64,000 bases of DNA, taken from the NCBI GenBank assembly GCA_023251875.1, contig JAHEXY010000005.1, positions 124,001 through 188,000 on the forward strand, written 5' to 3'. Shown here piece by piece: positions 34,797 to 43,520 of this stretch. Origin of the DNA: Bacteroidota bacterium. GTDB lineage: Bacteria; Bacteroidota; Bacteroidia; JAHEXY01. The notes beneath the pieces were generated by a model. It made no database searches, had not been told where the DNA came from, and saw nothing but the letters and a program-made list of their open reading frames with translations. Position 1 is the stretch's first letter. Each line of letters opens with the position of its first letter. The translations under genes were made by a program, and so were the position numbers.

Positions 34797-35546
34797 TTAA
34801 ATCTTTCTCATTTGCTTCATGTATTTTGAAGCGTAAACAAAATCAACAACTTCTTCGTTATTTGTAGTAAGTATCGATTGGCTATCGCCTTCCCACCATC
34901 GTTCACCTTTGTGGATGTATACAATTTTATCGCCTATCTCCATAACAGAATTCATATCGTGGGTATTGATAATAGTAGTGATATTGAATTCCTGAGTTAT
35001 TTCATGAATAAGATTGTCAATCACAATTGATGTTTGAGGATCTAATCCCGAATTGGGCTCGTCACAAAACAAATATTTAGGGTTCATAGCAATAGCACGT
35101 GCAATAGACACGCGTTTTTTCATACCTCCACTAATTTCAGAAGGAAATAAATGACCAACATTTACGAGATTAACCCTGTCTAAACAAAAATTAACGCGAT
35201 CTTTTTTTTCTTTTGTCGTTAATTCGGTAAAAACAGAAAGTGGGAACATTACATTTTCTTCCACATTATAGGAATCAAATAATGCCCCTCCTTGAAAAAC
35301 CATTCCAATTTCTTTTCTTACTTCTTTTCGTTCTTTAAATGACATTTTTGAAAAAGAATGTTCTCCAAAAATAATTTCTCCTGAATCAATTTCATGAAGA
35401 CCAACCATACTCTTCATCATTACGGTTTTACCTGATCCGCTTTTGCCAATAATTAAATTGGTTTTACCGGCTTCAAATGTTATACTAATGTTTTTTAACA
35501 CCTGTCTACCTTCAAACGATTTACATACATTAAGCAGTTTAATCAT
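34797..35546 (-). CDS. ABC transporter ATPase, MlaF/Mce-type lipid transport
   Basis: 249-residue ATPase. Walker A IIGKSGSGKT with TVMMKSMVG after it, VFQGGALFDSYNVEENVMFPL (the MlaF-type Q-loop region), signature ISGGMKKRVSIARAIA and Walker B YLFCDEPNSGLDP are present. These match the MlaF/TrgD class that energises Mce-type phospholipid transport between the membranes. It overlaps the upstream permease by 4 bases. The MCE substrate-binding subunit (MlaD) is not adjacent and must be encoded elsewhere. Confidence 0.9.
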   Translation of the reverse strand: MIKLLNVCKSFEGRQVLKNISITFEAGKTNLIIGKSGSGKTVMMKSMVGLHEIDSGEIIFGEHSFSKMSFKERKEVRKEIGMVFQGGALFDSYNVEENVMFPLSVFTELTTKEKKDRVNFCLDRVNLVNVGHLFPSEISGGMKKRVSIARAIAMNPKYLFCDEPNSGLDPQTSIVIDNLIHEITQEFNITTIINTHDMNSVMEIGDKIVYIHKGERWWEGDSQSILTTNNEEVVDFVYASKYMKQMRKI

Positions 35547-36283
35547 TGGAGCAAGAGTTTGGTTAAAATAAGATTAAACAAAACTATTACGATACTACTA
35601 AATACTACTGCTCTTGTGCTAGACTGGCCCACTTCTAAAGAACCTCCATTTGAATAATAACCTTGATAGCCTGAAATAGAAGTAATAATAAAAGCAAATA
35701 TTATGCATTTGATTAAAGCATAAACAACATTAAAGGGTCTAAAATCCAATAATATACCATCAATAAAATCATTTTGTGCAACCACTCCTGTAAACATGCC
35801 TGCAGCATAGCCCCCAAATATACCTAGTCCCATACTTATAATTACAATAAAAGGGTTAATCAACATGGCTGCAGTAATTTTTGGAAGAATTAAATAAGAG
35901 GCAGGATTAATTCCCATGATTTCCAATGCATCTATTTGTTCTGATATGCGCATGGTGCCAATTTCAGATGCAATGTTTGATCCTATTTTTCCTGCAAGAA
36001 TTAGGCTTATAATGGTTGGAGAAAATTCTAATATCATAGAATTAGCGGTTGCAAATCCAATTGTTGATTGAGGAATAAGAGGATTGTCAATATTAAAGGC
36101 TGTTTGTAATGTTATAACAGCACCCATAAATAAAGACATTACGGCAACAATACCCAAGGAATTTACTCCCTGGGCATTCATTTCATGTACTACTTGTTTG
36201 AAAAATAGTTTTGATTTTTCAGGTAAGTGAAATGTATGGCGTAATAATAGAAAATACCGCCCTATATGATATACAAATCCCAT
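35543..36283 (-). CDS. MlaE family ABC transporter permease
   Basis: 246-residue inner-membrane permease with five or six hydrophobic helices. VVAVMSLFMGAVITLQTAFN-like sequence (here SLGIVAVMSLFMGAV), EFSPTIISLILAGKIGSNIASEIGTM and EQIDALEIMGINPASYLILP are strong MlaE signatures. It forms the membrane part of a Mla/Mce-type lipid transporter with the ATPase encoded directly downstream (4-base overlap). Confidence 0.91.
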   Translation of the reverse strand: MGFVYHIGRYFLLLRHTFHLPEKSKLFFKQVVHEMNAQGVNSLGIVAVMSLFMGAVITLQTAFNIDNPLIPQSTIGFATANSMILEFSPTIISLILAGKIGSNIASEIGTMRISEQIDALEIMGINPASYLILPKITAAMLINPFIVIISMGLGIFGGYAAGMFTGVVAQNDFIDGILLDFRPFNVVYALIKCIIFAFIITSISGYQGYYSNGGSLEVGQSSTRAVVFSSIVIVLFNLILTKLLLQ

Positions 36284-36379
36284 TTATCTGTAAGAAATAA
36301 AAATTTTACAATTAAGCTAAGATAGGCAATATTTAAAAATGCATAAAGCAAGCGCTCCATAATAAACAATTTTCTTTTA

Positions 36380-37639
36380 TTATGGCTTTGCAATTTGATA
36401 GTACCACCACAAAGCAAACAATTGTGTACCAGAACTCGTAATGCTTATTAAAATAAAGAATAAATAATAACTTCCATACCAACCTGCAACAAACATTCCT
36501 GCAATTTTAAGTAAAATATCAAAACCAATAATGAATACAGCTTGTCTTTGCTTATTGGTTACAAGTGTAATGGTAGAAACAGGAGATGCAAGAAAATTAA
36601 GAAACAACCAGGGTGAGATAATTCGGGCAATATCTCCTGCAATGCGCCATTGTTCACCATAAACAAAACTAAATACCATTGGGGAAAAAATAGCAATTAT
36701 TGAAAAAATAGGTATACCCATAAGTAATAATTTTTTATGAATACTCCACATTTGTTTTCTTAAATCAATTTTTTCATGTGCTGTTGCAGAAGTTTGTTGG
36801 TAAAATACCTGAGAAGTAGCCCCTCCAATTAAAGAAACAGGCCCTTTTAAAATTCTAAAAGTAAATCCATAATAACCCACCATTGTTTTTAGAAAATAAT
36901 GATCCAGAAAGAAAATAATAATGTTGTTGTGTAAAATATCTAAGAATGCTTGAAAAGAATTGAATAATGGAAAATCTTTGTATTGTTTCATCAATATTTT
37001 GATTCGTTCGAAACTTGTTACAGAAACAAAATACTTCCATTCTATTATATTTTCCCAAATTAAAACCACAAGCCCGATAAATTGGCCAATGATAAGTCCA
37101 ATGATAAGTCCAAGTGGACCTTTTATACAATAACCAAGAGATAAAGAAATAACTGCAGTTGCTATTGCAATACTAATTCTGCTTATTGAGTTTCTAATAA
37201 AGGTTTTATTTCTTGACGACCAATAATTAAAAGCTTGATAGAGCCCAAGAATAGTAATCATTATTGGAATTAAGTACACATAAAATGAGTGATCTTGTTT
37301 AAAAAACCATTGTGAAAATTGTTTAAAAAAGAGAATGGATAGTAAAAAGCTAAAGCATCCTAAACTAATTGCTATAAAAGAAGACAACATTAAAATATTG
37401 GCGGCATCTTCTTTTTCTTTTGGAATCATGATGGCCATTTCGTAGCGAGCAGTGGCAACTACTCCAATTAAGGATGAAACAGAAAGAAAAAAAGTAAGTA
37501 CTCCGAAATCTTCAGGCTGGTATATTCTGGTTAAGAGAGGAGAAATTGCAATGGGAATAAGCTGAGCAATGGCTGTTCCAATTAAAAGTATTGAGGCGTT
37601 TTTAGCAAAAGTTGATTGTGGAATTAGCTTTTTGAGCAT
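36380..37639 (-). CDS. Oligosaccharide flippase (Wzx/MATE-like, polysaccharide biosynthesis protein)
   Basis: 419-residue polytopic membrane protein with about 12 hydrophobic helices. The N-terminus FAKNASILLIGTAIAQLIPIA followed by ISPLLTRIYQPEDFGVLTFF is the typical beginning of the polysaccharide biosynthesis export family, and Arg/Glu pairs in RYEMAIMIPKE fit Bacteroidota Wzx-like proteins. It probably flips a lipid-linked glycan across the inner membrane. It is downstream of rny on the same strand and 8 kb or more from most of the sugar genes, nearest to the ugd block. Confidence 0.85.
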   Translation of the reverse strand: MLKKLIPQSTFAKNASILLIGTAIAQLIPIAISPLLTRIYQPEDFGVLTFFLSVSSLIGVVATARYEMAIMIPKEKEDAANILMLSSFIAISLGCFSFLLSILFFKQFSQWFFKQDHSFYVYLIPIMITILGLYQAFNYWSSRNKTFIRNSISRISIAIATAVISLSLGYCIKGPLGLIIGLIIGQFIGLVVLIWENIIEWKYFVSVTSFERIKILMKQYKDFPLFNSFQAFLDILHNNIIIFFLDHYFLKTMVGYYGFTFRILKGPVSLIGGATSQVFYQQTSATAHEKIDLRKQMWSIHKKLLLMGIPIFSIIAIFSPMVFSFVYGEQWRIAGDIARIISPWLFLNFLASPVSTITLVTNKQRQAVFIIGFDILLKIAGMFVAGWYGSYYLFFILISITSSGTQLFALWWYYQIAKP

Positions 37640-37680
37640 AGAATTTAATCGTTAACAATTAATTATAATGGCTTTTACCA

Positions 37681-37708
37681 TCAACCAATAACTAACAACC
37701 AACAACTA
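37681..37708. repeat. TTAGTTGTTGG-family repeat overlapping the rny stop
   Basis: TCAACCAATAACTAACAACC followed by AACAACTA is a single arm of the family seen at 14556 and 18001. Its last three bases are the rny stop codon (read on the minus strand), so it was placed exactly at the gene end. Confidence 0.6.
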
Positions 37709-39268
37709 TTTAGCATAATTCACCGCCCTTTTTTCACGTATCACAGTTATTTTTATTTGGCCGGGATATGTCATTTCGGTTTGAATTTTTTGAGAAATAT
37801 CAAATGAAAGTTTATCAGCTTCTGTATCCGAAACTTTTTCACTTTCAACCATAATTCGTAATTCTCTACCTGCTTGAATAGCATAAGAGCTCAATACCCC
37901 TGGATATGACATCGCTAAAGATTCAAGATCTTTTAAACGTTTCATATAGGATTCTATTACTTCTCTTCTAGCGCCAGGGCGGGCACCGGAAATGGCATCA
38001 CAAACTTGTATAATGGGAGAATAGAGCGTAGTCATTTCAATTTCGTCATGGTGTGCTCCAATGGCATTGCATATTTCTGGCTTTTCTTTGAATTTTTCAG
38101 CCAGTTTCATTCCATAAATAGCATGTGGTAATTCAGGTTCTTCATCCGGTACTTTACCAATATCGTGTAATAAACCGGCACGTTTAGCAACTTTAGGGTT
38201 AAGGCCTAATTCAGAAGCCATAATAGCACACAGGTTAGCTACTTCTTTTGAGTGATGCAACAGATTTTGGCCATAGGATGAACGGTATTTCATTCTTCCT
38301 ACCATTCGTATTAATTCAGGGTGTAGGCCATGAATGCCTAATTCAACAGTAGTGCGTTTTCCAATTTCTACAATTTCATCTTCTATTTGTTTTTTTACTT
38401 TTTCAACTATTTCTTCAATACGGGCAGGATGTATACGACCATCTTGAACCAATTGGTGCAATGCCAATCGGGCAATTTCTCTGCGAACAGGATCAAAGCA
38501 AGAAAGAATAATGGTTTCAGGAGTATCATCAACAATAATTTCAACACCGGTTGCAGATTCTAATGCACGAATATTTCTTCCTTCGCGACCTATGATACGG
38601 CCTTTCATTTCATCATTTTCTATATGAAAAGAGGAAACAGCATTTTCAATGGCATGCTCGGTAGCCACTCTTTGTATGGTTTGAATAATAATTTTTTTAG
38701 CTTCTTTATTGGCCGTAAGCTTTGCTTCATCCATGATCTCTTTTATGTGCGACATGGCTTCGGTTCTTGCTTCAGCCTTTAATGTTTCCATTAATTGATT
38801 TTTAGCATCTTCTGCCGAAAGGCTTGAAATTTTCTCTAATTGCTCTACTTGTTTTTTGTGGTAGATGTCGTATTCTTCTTGGCGTTTTTTTACAATTTCG
38901 AGCTGAGTGCTCATGTGTTCTTTTATAGCAGTAACTTCAGCTTCTTTGCTTTTTAAATCGTCAAGTTGTTTGTTAACACGCGAGTCTTTTTCTTTTAGGC
39001 GTATCTCTTTTTCGGCAACTTCTGAATTGCGTTGGTTGATAGATTTTTCATGCTCCGATTTAAGCTGAAGAAATCTTTCTTTGGCTTGCAGTTCTTTTTC
39101 TTTTTTAAAACGCTCGCCTTCTCCTTCTGCTTGAGAAATAATTTGTTTTTTCTTTTGCTCAGCTTCTTCAAGCAAATGTTGGTGCTTAGGTTTAAGTACC
39201 ATGTTAATTGCAAAGGCACCTGCTGCACCCCCAACAATAAATGTAATTATTGCTATAACTATATCCAT
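37706..39268 (-). CDS. rny: Ribonuclease Y
   Basis: 520-residue endoribonuclease that begins mRNA decay. An N-terminal transmembrane helix ([20 protein letters not shown]) is followed by a long coiled coil (residues about 30-190, with [11 protein letters not shown]-type heptads), a KH domain with [19 protein letters not shown], and an HD domain with [13 protein letters not shown] and [13 protein letters not shown]. Length and order match the family. It is transcribed in the same direction as the 6S RNA and zapA upstream; the 6S RNA region separates them. Confidence 0.95.
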   Translation of the reverse strand: MDIVIAIITFIVGGAAGAFAINMVLKPKHQHLLEEAEQKKKQIISQAEGEGERFKKEKELQAKERFLQLKSEHEKSINQRNSEVAEKEIRLKEKDSRVNKQLDDLKSKEAEVTAIKEHMSTQLEIVKKRQEEYDIYHKKQVEQLEKISSLSAEDAKNQLMETLKAEARTEAMSHIKEIMDEAKLTANKEAKKIIIQTIQRVATEHAIENAVSSFHIENDEMKGRIIGREGRNIRALESATGVEIIVDDTPETIILSCFDPVRREIARLALHQLVQDGRIHPARIEEIVEKVKKQIEDEIVEIGKRTTVELGIHGLHPELIRMVGRMKYRSSYGQNLLHHSKEVANLCAIMASELGLNPKVAKRAGLLHDIGKVPDEEPELPHAIYGMKLAEKFKEKPEICNAIGAHHDEIEMTTLYSPIIQVCDAISGARPGARREVIESYMKRLKDLESLAMSYPGVLSSYAIQAGRELRIMVESEKVSDTEADKLSFDISQKIQTEMTYPGQIKITVIREKRAVNYAK

Positions 39269-39304
39269 TAATTCTAAATTCTAAAATTGTTAAACTTTAA
39301 TTAA

Positions 39305-39512
39305 AAAAATAACCCACACCAATTCACCAAGGTTTTAGAAAAACCCCAAACGACATGTGTGGAATCGCCCTAATGTGTCGAGTTTCTCCTGTTATGCGTT
39401 TGCATAATTCCGACCGAGGTCGGGATTGGAGCCTGCTCTATTCATTAAGAGCTTTAATCCCAATGTTTATAATGTTGAGTTTTCAAAACGTACGATGAAT
39501 CAATGCGGGTGT
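39305..39512 (-). ncRNA. ssrS: 6S RNA (6S-Flavo-like)
   Basis: On the minus strand the gap between zapA and rny folds as one closed RNA. ACCCGCAUUGAUUC (39510-39497) pairs over 14 positions, counting G-U pairs, with GAAUUGGUGUGGGU (39325-39312), and the closing stem is followed by a T-rich run (TTATTTTTTTAATT) like a terminator. GGGAUU/AAUCCC and several inner hairpins (GCUCU..AGAGC, CCGACCUCGGUCGG, UUAUGC..GCAUAA) occupy the middle. The predicted length of about 200 nt and the position after zapA match known 6S RNA neighbourhoods, including Bacteroidota ones. 6S RNA sequesters housekeeping RNA polymerase. Exact ends are uncertain. Confidence 0.72.
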
Positions 39513-39536
39513 ATCTTCAACGTATTACAAAGAACG

Positions 39537-39830
39537 TTATAAATTATCTATTTCGTCAGTAAGCGCTTTGCTCACCTCTGAAAGTTTTTTTACTACTTCA
39601 TCAGTATCTATTGGTCTTTTTTCTTCTAATAATTTGGTGGCTATTTCTAAAGCTACCATTGCCAATAAATCTTGTTTATCTCGAGAAGCGTAATTTTCTG
39701 AATATGCTTTTATGCTTTCATTTACATACTTAGCGGCTTTACGTACCATTTCTTCTTCATCCGCCTGAATGGTTAACGGATAAATTCTATTTGCTATGGT
39801 TACTTTTATTGAAAGTTCCGCCAATTCCAT
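39537..39830 (-). CDS. zapA: Cell division protein ZapA
   Basis: 97-residue ZapA that binds and stabilises the FtsZ ring. The N-terminal part, KVTIANRIYPLTIQADEEEM and KAAKYVNESIKAYSENY, is the ZapA core; a C-terminal coiled-coil tail (IATKLLEEKRPIDTDEVVKK) would dimerise. It lies 19 bases after a coiled-coil protein gene, with the 6S RNA and rny downstream. Confidence 0.9.
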   Translation of the reverse strand: MELAELSIKVTIANRIYPLTIQADEEEMVRKAAKYVNESIKAYSENYASRDKQDLLAMVALEIATKLLEEKRPIDTDEVVKKLSEVSKALTDEIDNL

Positions 39831-39849
39831 TTTAATTATTTACAGAAAT

Positions 39850-40143
39850 TTACTTACTGCTTAACAACGAAATACACCTGTCAATTTCCCGCACCAATTG
39901 ATTAATTTTTAACTTAACGTCTGATGATTTCTCATTAGTATCATTAAGTGATTTTGCTAATTTTATTAGCGTGTTTTTTGCTTTTAGCTCTTCAACTAAA
40001 TTTCTTTGTTGGTCAAGCTGGTTTTTTAAAGCTTTTACTTCATTTTCTAAAGCTAACTTTTCTTCTTCAGCTTTTTTATATTTTTTCAATAGCTTGTCTA
40101 CTTTACTTTCAATATCTACTACTGCGTTATCTAGAGAGTTCAT
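39850..40143 (-). CDS. Coiled-coil protein upstream of zapA
   Basis: 97-residue, almost wholly helical protein: residues 5-70 form heptads (IESKVDKLLKKYKKAEEEKL, ENEVKALKNQLDQQRNLVEE), and the C-terminus (KINQLVREIDRCISLLSSK) is a second short helix. Proteins of this kind commonly precede zapA in Bacteroidota, where they are annotated only as hypothetical. Its size and place suggest a ZapB-like partner, but this is a guess from context. It is the first gene after the TTTG-N20-TATTTTTG promoter. Confidence 0.75.
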   Translation of the reverse strand: MNSLDNAVVDIESKVDKLLKKYKKAEEEKLALENEVKALKNQLDQQRNLVEELKAKNTLIKLAKSLNDTNEKSSDVKLKINQLVREIDRCISLLSSK

Positions 40144-40181
40144 AGTACGTCTTTAAATGGGTTTGAAGATTGCTTAACATA

Positions 40182-40213
40182 CAAAAATAGCATTGCATGT
40201 GGTAATACGCAAA
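40182..40213 (-). promoter_or_regulatory. Promoter of the coiled-coil/zapA/6S/rny unit
   Basis: On the minus strand TTTG (40213-40210) is followed after exactly 20 bases by TATTTTTG (40189-40182), the full Bacteroidota promoter (TTTG-N~19-20-TAnnTTTG). The start codon at 40143 follows about 39 bases later. This is the best promoter match in the window. Confidence 0.75.
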
Positions 40214-40240
40214 TATTTTGGATGAATTTAATCCATGAGA

Positions 40241-40368
40241 CCATATTGTTAAAGTGTTAAATGGCTAAATTGTTATGAAAGGGAGGGACTTAAATTGAAA
40301 TTAGTAGCACACCTTGTTATATTCAAAAACAATTTAGCAATTTAGCAGTTTAGCAATTTAACAGTATG
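40241..40368. repeat. Inverted repeat built of TTTAGCAA units
   Basis: Left arm CCATATTGTTAAAGTGTTAA with GGCTAAATTGTTA faces right arm AACAATTTAGCAATTTAGCA continuing to ACAGTATGG. The arms are internally repetitive and complementary over about 35 bases with a roughly 53-base spacer. The right arm ends five bases before the TTG start of the M23 gene. Confidence 0.75.
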
Positions 40369-40373
40369 GTAAT

Positions 40374-42104
40374 TTGAAGACGTGTAGATTTTTTGTTAGT
40401 ATAATTATAATCAGCCTTCATTTTTCAATTTTAGCTCAATCTAAATATCCTCAAGATTATTTTAGGTCGCCATTACAAGACACTGTTCTTTACTTAGCAG
40501 GAAATTTTGGAGAATTACGCAACAATCACTTTCACTCTGGTATAGATATTAAAACCAATGGCGTTGAAGGTTTAAATGTTTTTGCTGTGGCAGATGGCTA
40601 TGTTTCTAGAATTAAAGTATCATCAACCGGATATGGTAATGCATTGTATATTACACACCCTAATGGGTATGTTTCTTTATACGGACATTTACAATGCTAT
40701 TTGGGTAATATTGCTAAATATGTTAGAGCAAAGCAATATGAAAAGAGATTATTTGAAATTGATATTACTTTAGCTCCAGATGAATTACCGGTATTAAAAG
40801 GTGACATAGTTGCCTTATCAGGCAATTCCGGAGCTTCCGGAGGCGCCCATTTGCATTTTGAAATTAGAGATGCCGTAACAGAAGCCATCATCAATCCTCT
40901 TTTATTCGACTTTAATATAAAAGACAATATTCCTCCCATTATTAAATCCATTAGTATTTATCCTTTAGATAGCAGTGGTTTTGTGAATTACCAATCTAAT
41001 TATAAAACTTTTGCTGCTTTGGGTAGTGGAGGTGGAAAATATACTCTAGGAAAAAATCCATTAATAACGGTTTATGGAAATATAGGGTTTGCTTTTGATG
41101 GTATTGATCGTTTAAATACTCAAGATAACCAATGTGGAATTTATTCAGCAGAACTATATGTTGATAGTCAACTCATTTATGCCCATGCATTAGAAAAATT
41201 TCTCTTTGATAAAACCCGATGTATAAACAGTCATATTGATTACGATCGGTACCAAAAAACACATGTTAGGGCACAAAAGTGTTTTGTAGATTATAATAAT
41301 CAAATGGGAATTTACACTGATTTGGTGAATTACGGAAGGTGTTGTTTTAACGATAATAATTTACATACAGTATTGTTAATTGCAAAAGATGTATATGGAA
41401 ATGCATCTCAACTTAGTTTTAAGGTGCAAAGCAAACATATTGTAATGGCTAATCAAAAAAACAAAATGCCTACAAATTATGTCGCAACCTTTCCTTTTGG
41501 TAAAGAAAATTGGTATGCTACTGATGATTTTAAAATTACCATTCCTGCTAATTTATTATATGATACTTTACCGTTCGAATATTTTGAAAGTGACACCTTA
41601 AAAGGCTCTATTTCTCCATTGCATCATGTACATAATATATATACGCCAGCTCATAGTAATTTTACCCTTTCTATAAAAATTAATGTGCCTGAAAAATACC
41701 AAAGCAAAATAGTTGTTACTCTAGTCAATGAAAGTTTTTATTACAAATCAGTTGGAGGTATTTATCATGATGGTTGGATAACTGCACAAACAAGAGAATT
41801 TGGTAATTATACTGTACGAATAGATTCCATAGCGCCCACTATAAATCCCATTAACATTTTTAACAATAAAAGTATTGGATACCAAGCTAACATTAAGGCT
41901 TCTATTACCGATAATCTTTCCGGCATTAAAAGCTATAATGCCTATATAGATGGGGAATGGACTGTGATGATATATGATCTCAAATACAATTTACTTACAC
42001 TCAATCTTGATCCTACTTTAGCCAAAGGCAAACACACTTTTAAATTAGTTGTGGAAGATCAATGTGGTAACGTTAAAGAATATATTGCTGCTTTTAATAA
42101 ATAG
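40374..42104 (+). CDS. M23 family metallopeptidase, secreted
   Basis: 576-residue exported peptidoglycan hydrolase-like protein. A signal peptide (FFVSIIIISLHFSILAQ) is followed by an M23/LytM domain: HFHSGIDI provides His54 and Asp58 and GAHLHFEIRD provides His159 and His161, the full set of metal ligands. The remaining 400 residues are beta-rich, probably Ig-like domains. The only available start is TTG at 40374, because a stop codon at 40359 closes the frame upstream. It probably cleaves peptide cross-links in the cell wall. It is single and preceded by an inverted repeat. Confidence 0.87.
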   Translation: MKTCRFFVSIIIISLHFSILAQSKYPQDYFRSPLQDTVLYLAGNFGELRNNHFHSGIDIKTNGVEGLNVFAVADGYVSRIKVSSTGYGNALYITHPNGYVSLYGHLQCYLGNIAKYVRAKQYEKRLFEIDITLAPDELPVLKGDIVALSGNSGASGGAHLHFEIRDAVTEAIINPLLFDFNIKDNIPPIIKSISIYPLDSSGFVNYQSNYKTFAALGSGGGKYTLGKNPLITVYGNIGFAFDGIDRLNTQDNQCGIYSAELYVDSQLIYAHALEKFLFDKTRCINSHIDYDRYQKTHVRAQKCFVDYNNQMGIYTDLVNYGRCCFNDNNLHTVLLIAKDVYGNASQLSFKVQSKHIVMANQKNKMPTNYVATFPFGKENWYATDDFKITIPANLLYDTLPFEYFESDTLKGSISPLHHVHNIYTPAHSNFTLSIKINVPEKYQSKIVVTLVNESFYYKSVGGIYHDGWITAQTREFGNYTVRIDSIAPTINPINIFNNKSIGYQANIKASITDNLSGIKSYNAYIDGEWTVMIYDLKYNLLTLNLDPTLAKGKHTFKLVVEDQCGNVKEYIAAFNK

Positions 42105-42120
42105 AAATTAGCCAAGAATA

Positions 42121-43314
42121 TTAGTACAAGAAATTATTGTAAGGATATTTTTTAGCATGAATATCCTTTATAAAATTATAAAGTAAATCTCTTAGTTTAT
42201 CAAGATTGTCTTTTTTTGTCGCTGAAATAAAAATACAAGGATGATTGGCTTTTGCCATCCAGGTTTTTTTTAAATCATCAAGAGAATAATTTTCCTTTGT
42301 AACAGGACTTAAATCATCTTCATCCTTTTGAACAAACTTATAAGCGTCTATCTTATTAAAGATAATAAGGGTTGGTTTGTCAATGGCTCCTAATTCTGCT
42401 AATGTAGTATTTACTGTGTATAATTGATCTTCAAAATGAGAGTGAGAAATATCTACAATATGAATGAGCACATCAGCTTCTCTAACTTCATCTAGGGTTG
42501 ATTTAAAAGATTCAATAAGGTGGTGTGGCAGTTTGCGAATAAATCCAACCGTATCTGAAAGCAAAAATGGAAGATTTTCTACTACAACTTTTCTAACTGT
42601 TGTATCAAGCGTAGCAAATAATTTATTTTCTGCCAACACTTCTGATTTACTCAGCAAATTCATAATGGTTGATTTGCCTACATTGGTGTAACCAACCAAT
42701 GCAACTCGCACCATTTGCTCTCGCCTACTGCGTTGCGTAGCTTTTTGTTTGTCTATAATTAATAATTGTTCTTTTAAAACAGAAATTTTATAGCGCACCA
42801 TTCTTCGGTCAGTTTCTAATTCTGTTTCACCGGGACCTTTCATTCCAATACCTCCTTTTTGTTTTGAAAGGTGGCTCCATAAACCGGAAAGTCGCGGCAA
42901 TAAATAATTGTACTGCGCCAATTCAACTTGGGTTCTTGCATAAGAAGTTTTGGCATGCTTGGCAAATATGTCGAGAATTAAGCTATTGCGATCAATCACT
43001 TTGCATTTTACTTCTTCTTCAATGTTGCGTTGTTGCGATGGAGAAAGTTCATCGTCAAATATTACTACGCTTATTCCATTTTCTTCAACATATTTAGCTA
43101 TTTCAGCAATTTTACCGGAACCAATATAGGTGCGAGCATTAGGCGAATCGATTTTTTGTACAAATCTTTTTAAAGTGGTAGCTCCGGCTGTAAGCGTTAA
43201 AAAAGCTAGTTCATCTAAATATTCTTTTACTTGATCTTCGCCTTGTTTAAAAGTAATGGCTCCTACCAAAACGGCTTTTTCTTCTTTAATAGAGGTATTT
43301 ATGGATATTCCCAA
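42121..43314 (-). CDS. hflX: GTPase HflX
   Basis: 397-residue ribosome-splitting GTPase. The N-terminal HflX domain (ATTLKRFVQKIDSPNARTYI, GSGKIAEIAKYV, IFDDELSPSQQRNIE) is followed by the linker GGIGMKGPGETELETDRR and the G domain: GYTNVGKST (G1), DTVGFIRKLPHHL (G3), FNKID (G4). It follows the usual length. The gene is convergent with the M23 gene; a 157-base inverted-repeat element lies upstream, between it and the SirB/cytochrome gene. Confidence 0.95.
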   Translation of the reverse strand: MGISINTSIKEEKAVLVGAITFKQGEDQVKEYLDELAFLTLTAGATTLKRFVQKIDSPNARTYIGSGKIAEIAKYVEENGISVVIFDDELSPSQQRNIEEEVKCKVIDRNSLILDIFAKHAKTSYARTQVELAQYNYLLPRLSGLWSHLSKQKGGIGMKGPGETELETDRRMVRYKISVLKEQLLIIDKQKATQRSRREQMVRVALVGYTNVGKSTIMNLLSKSEVLAENKLFATLDTTVRKVVVENLPFLLSDTVGFIRKLPHHLIESFKSTLDEVREADVLIHIVDISHSHFEDQLYTVNTTLAELGAIDKPTLIIFNKIDAYKFVQKDEDDLSPVTKENYSLDDLKKTWMAKANHPCIFISATKKDNLDKLRDLLYNFIKDIHAKKYPYNNFLY

Positions 43315-43356
43315 GGTTGCTAATTATGATTTTATAAAAAATTGAAAACAAATACA

Positions 43357-43513
43357 AACCACATAGATACATAGAAAATAAGACGCTACGCTTTATATAG
43401 TTTGGTATTTTAAGCTAAGTTACACAACAAAATCATTGTTATTACATAGGAATAAATCTATGTTTAAAAATCTATTTTCTATATTTTCTTTTTACCTATG
43501 TATCTATGCGGTT
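43357..43513. repeat. 157-bp element with terminal inverted repeats AACCACATAGATACATAG, copy 1
   Basis: AACCACATAGATACATAG at the left end is matched at the right end by CTATGTATCTATGCGGTT, a single mismatch from the inverted complement. The interior is AT-rich and without a reading frame. It ends 7 bases before the stop of the cytochrome gene. A second element with the same ends lies at 51409-51620. Confidence 0.75.
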
Positions 43514-43520
43514 AAAAAAT

